Assembly (NCBI GenBank): GCA_016875755.1
Contig: VGOX01000027.1
Coordinates: 1 to 12,166, forward strand
Direction of reading: 5' to 3'
Source: Chloroflexota bacterium
GTDB taxonomy: Bacteria; Chloroflexota; Anaerolineae; Anaerolineales; Villigracilaceae
DNA: 12,166 bases
Under the pieces are notes generated by a model that saw nothing but the letters and a program-made list of their open reading frames with translations, made no database searches and had not been told where the DNA came from. A program made the translations under genes and the position numbers. How positions within the stretch are numbered: the stretch's first letter is position 1; every line of letters begins with the position of its first letter. Positions 12,041 to 12,166 of the stretch are shown here, piece after piece.

Positions 12041-12166
12041 AGGACTTACGCAAAACTAAGTGATTGACGGGAAGGCAAAAAGCCAGTAAGTTTGGGAGTA
12101 TGAGACCGAAAACCCAAATTGTGACGCGTCTGGATTATTGCCAATACCTTTTGGTCAGCCAAATCA
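12041..12166 (+). mobile_element. left end of an insertion sequence (partial)
   Basis: AGGACTTACGCAAAA at 12041-12055 matches the style of terminal inverted repeats of many IS elements (a GGACTTACGCA-type end), and a transposase-like frame opens 45 nt further on. The right end lies outside the window, so neither the matching inverted repeat nor a target duplication can be checked. IS701/IS4-like is my best guess for the family. The insertion sits right behind a terminator. Confidence 0.7.
12100..12166 (+). CDS. transposase, N-terminal 22 residues (partial)
   Basis: The frame opens at the ATG at 12100 and runs off the window. It begins MRPKTQIVTRLDYCQYLL and continues VSQI. I recognise the LDYCQYLLxSQI opening from transposases related to the IS701/IS4 group. 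A weak GGGAG lies just before the start. No catalytic residues are visible, so the family call rests on the N-terminus and the adjacent terminal repeat. Confidence 0.65.
   Translation, partial: MRPKTQIVTRLDYCQYLLVSQI

Overview
The window looks like chromosomal DNA of a free-living bacterium, most likely a member of the Chloroflexota (Anaerolineae-like). I infer this from the moderate GC content, the gene mix (GufA-type ZIP transporter, STAS proteins, SASLAC-type lipoproteins, DUF2867 epimerase), many TATAAT-like boxes placed directly before start codons, and heptanucleotide repeats. No marker gene is present, so the taxonomy is a guess. Most of the window is ordinary housekeeping or accessory chromosome, bounded at both ends by mobile elements.

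Layout. Positions 1-122 hold the 3' end (domains V and VI) of a group II intron that abuts the end of a minus-strand pair: a PlsY-like acyltransferase (131-718), preceded in transcription by an NAD(P)-binding/DUF2867 protein (809-2275). From 2412 the plus strand carries a ZIP metal transporter, a NodA-like GNAT acyltransferase and a ComEC-type DNA-uptake channel, tightly packed but with their own -10-like boxes. Next comes a small lipoprotein closed by a strong terminator. Then follows a STAS protein coupled to an S51 (cyanophycinase/peptidase E-like) hydrolase, and a second STAS gene broken by an in-frame TAA. A START-like SRPBCC protein follows, then the msrP-msrQ pair for repair of oxidised methionine in the envelope. 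A small minus-strand membrane protein (74 aa) stands back to back with a membrane-anchored DsbA-like thioredoxin-fold protein. After the terminator of that gene, an insertion sequence begins at about 12041, with the first 22 codons of its transposase.

How the genes work together. The clearest functional group is envelope redox maintenance: MsrP, MsrQ and the DsbA-like protein. MsrP carries both a Tat motif and a lipobox, so it is probably a lipid-anchored version of the enzyme. The STAS/S51 region suggests signalling, but no partner kinase, phosphatase or sigma factor is visible.

The points most worth a second look are: (1) a ComEC whose metallo-beta-lactamase domain has lost every recognisable metal ligand; (2) four genes whose -10 box lies 7-8 nt before the ATG, implying leaderless mRNAs, next to other genes with good Shine-Dalgarno leaders; (3) 7-nt periodic repeats, one of them inside the comEC reading frame; (4) an in-frame stop in the second STAS gene; (5) a PlsY with altered catalytic motifs. 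I found no CRISPR array, tRNA, rRNA or clearly novel defence system.
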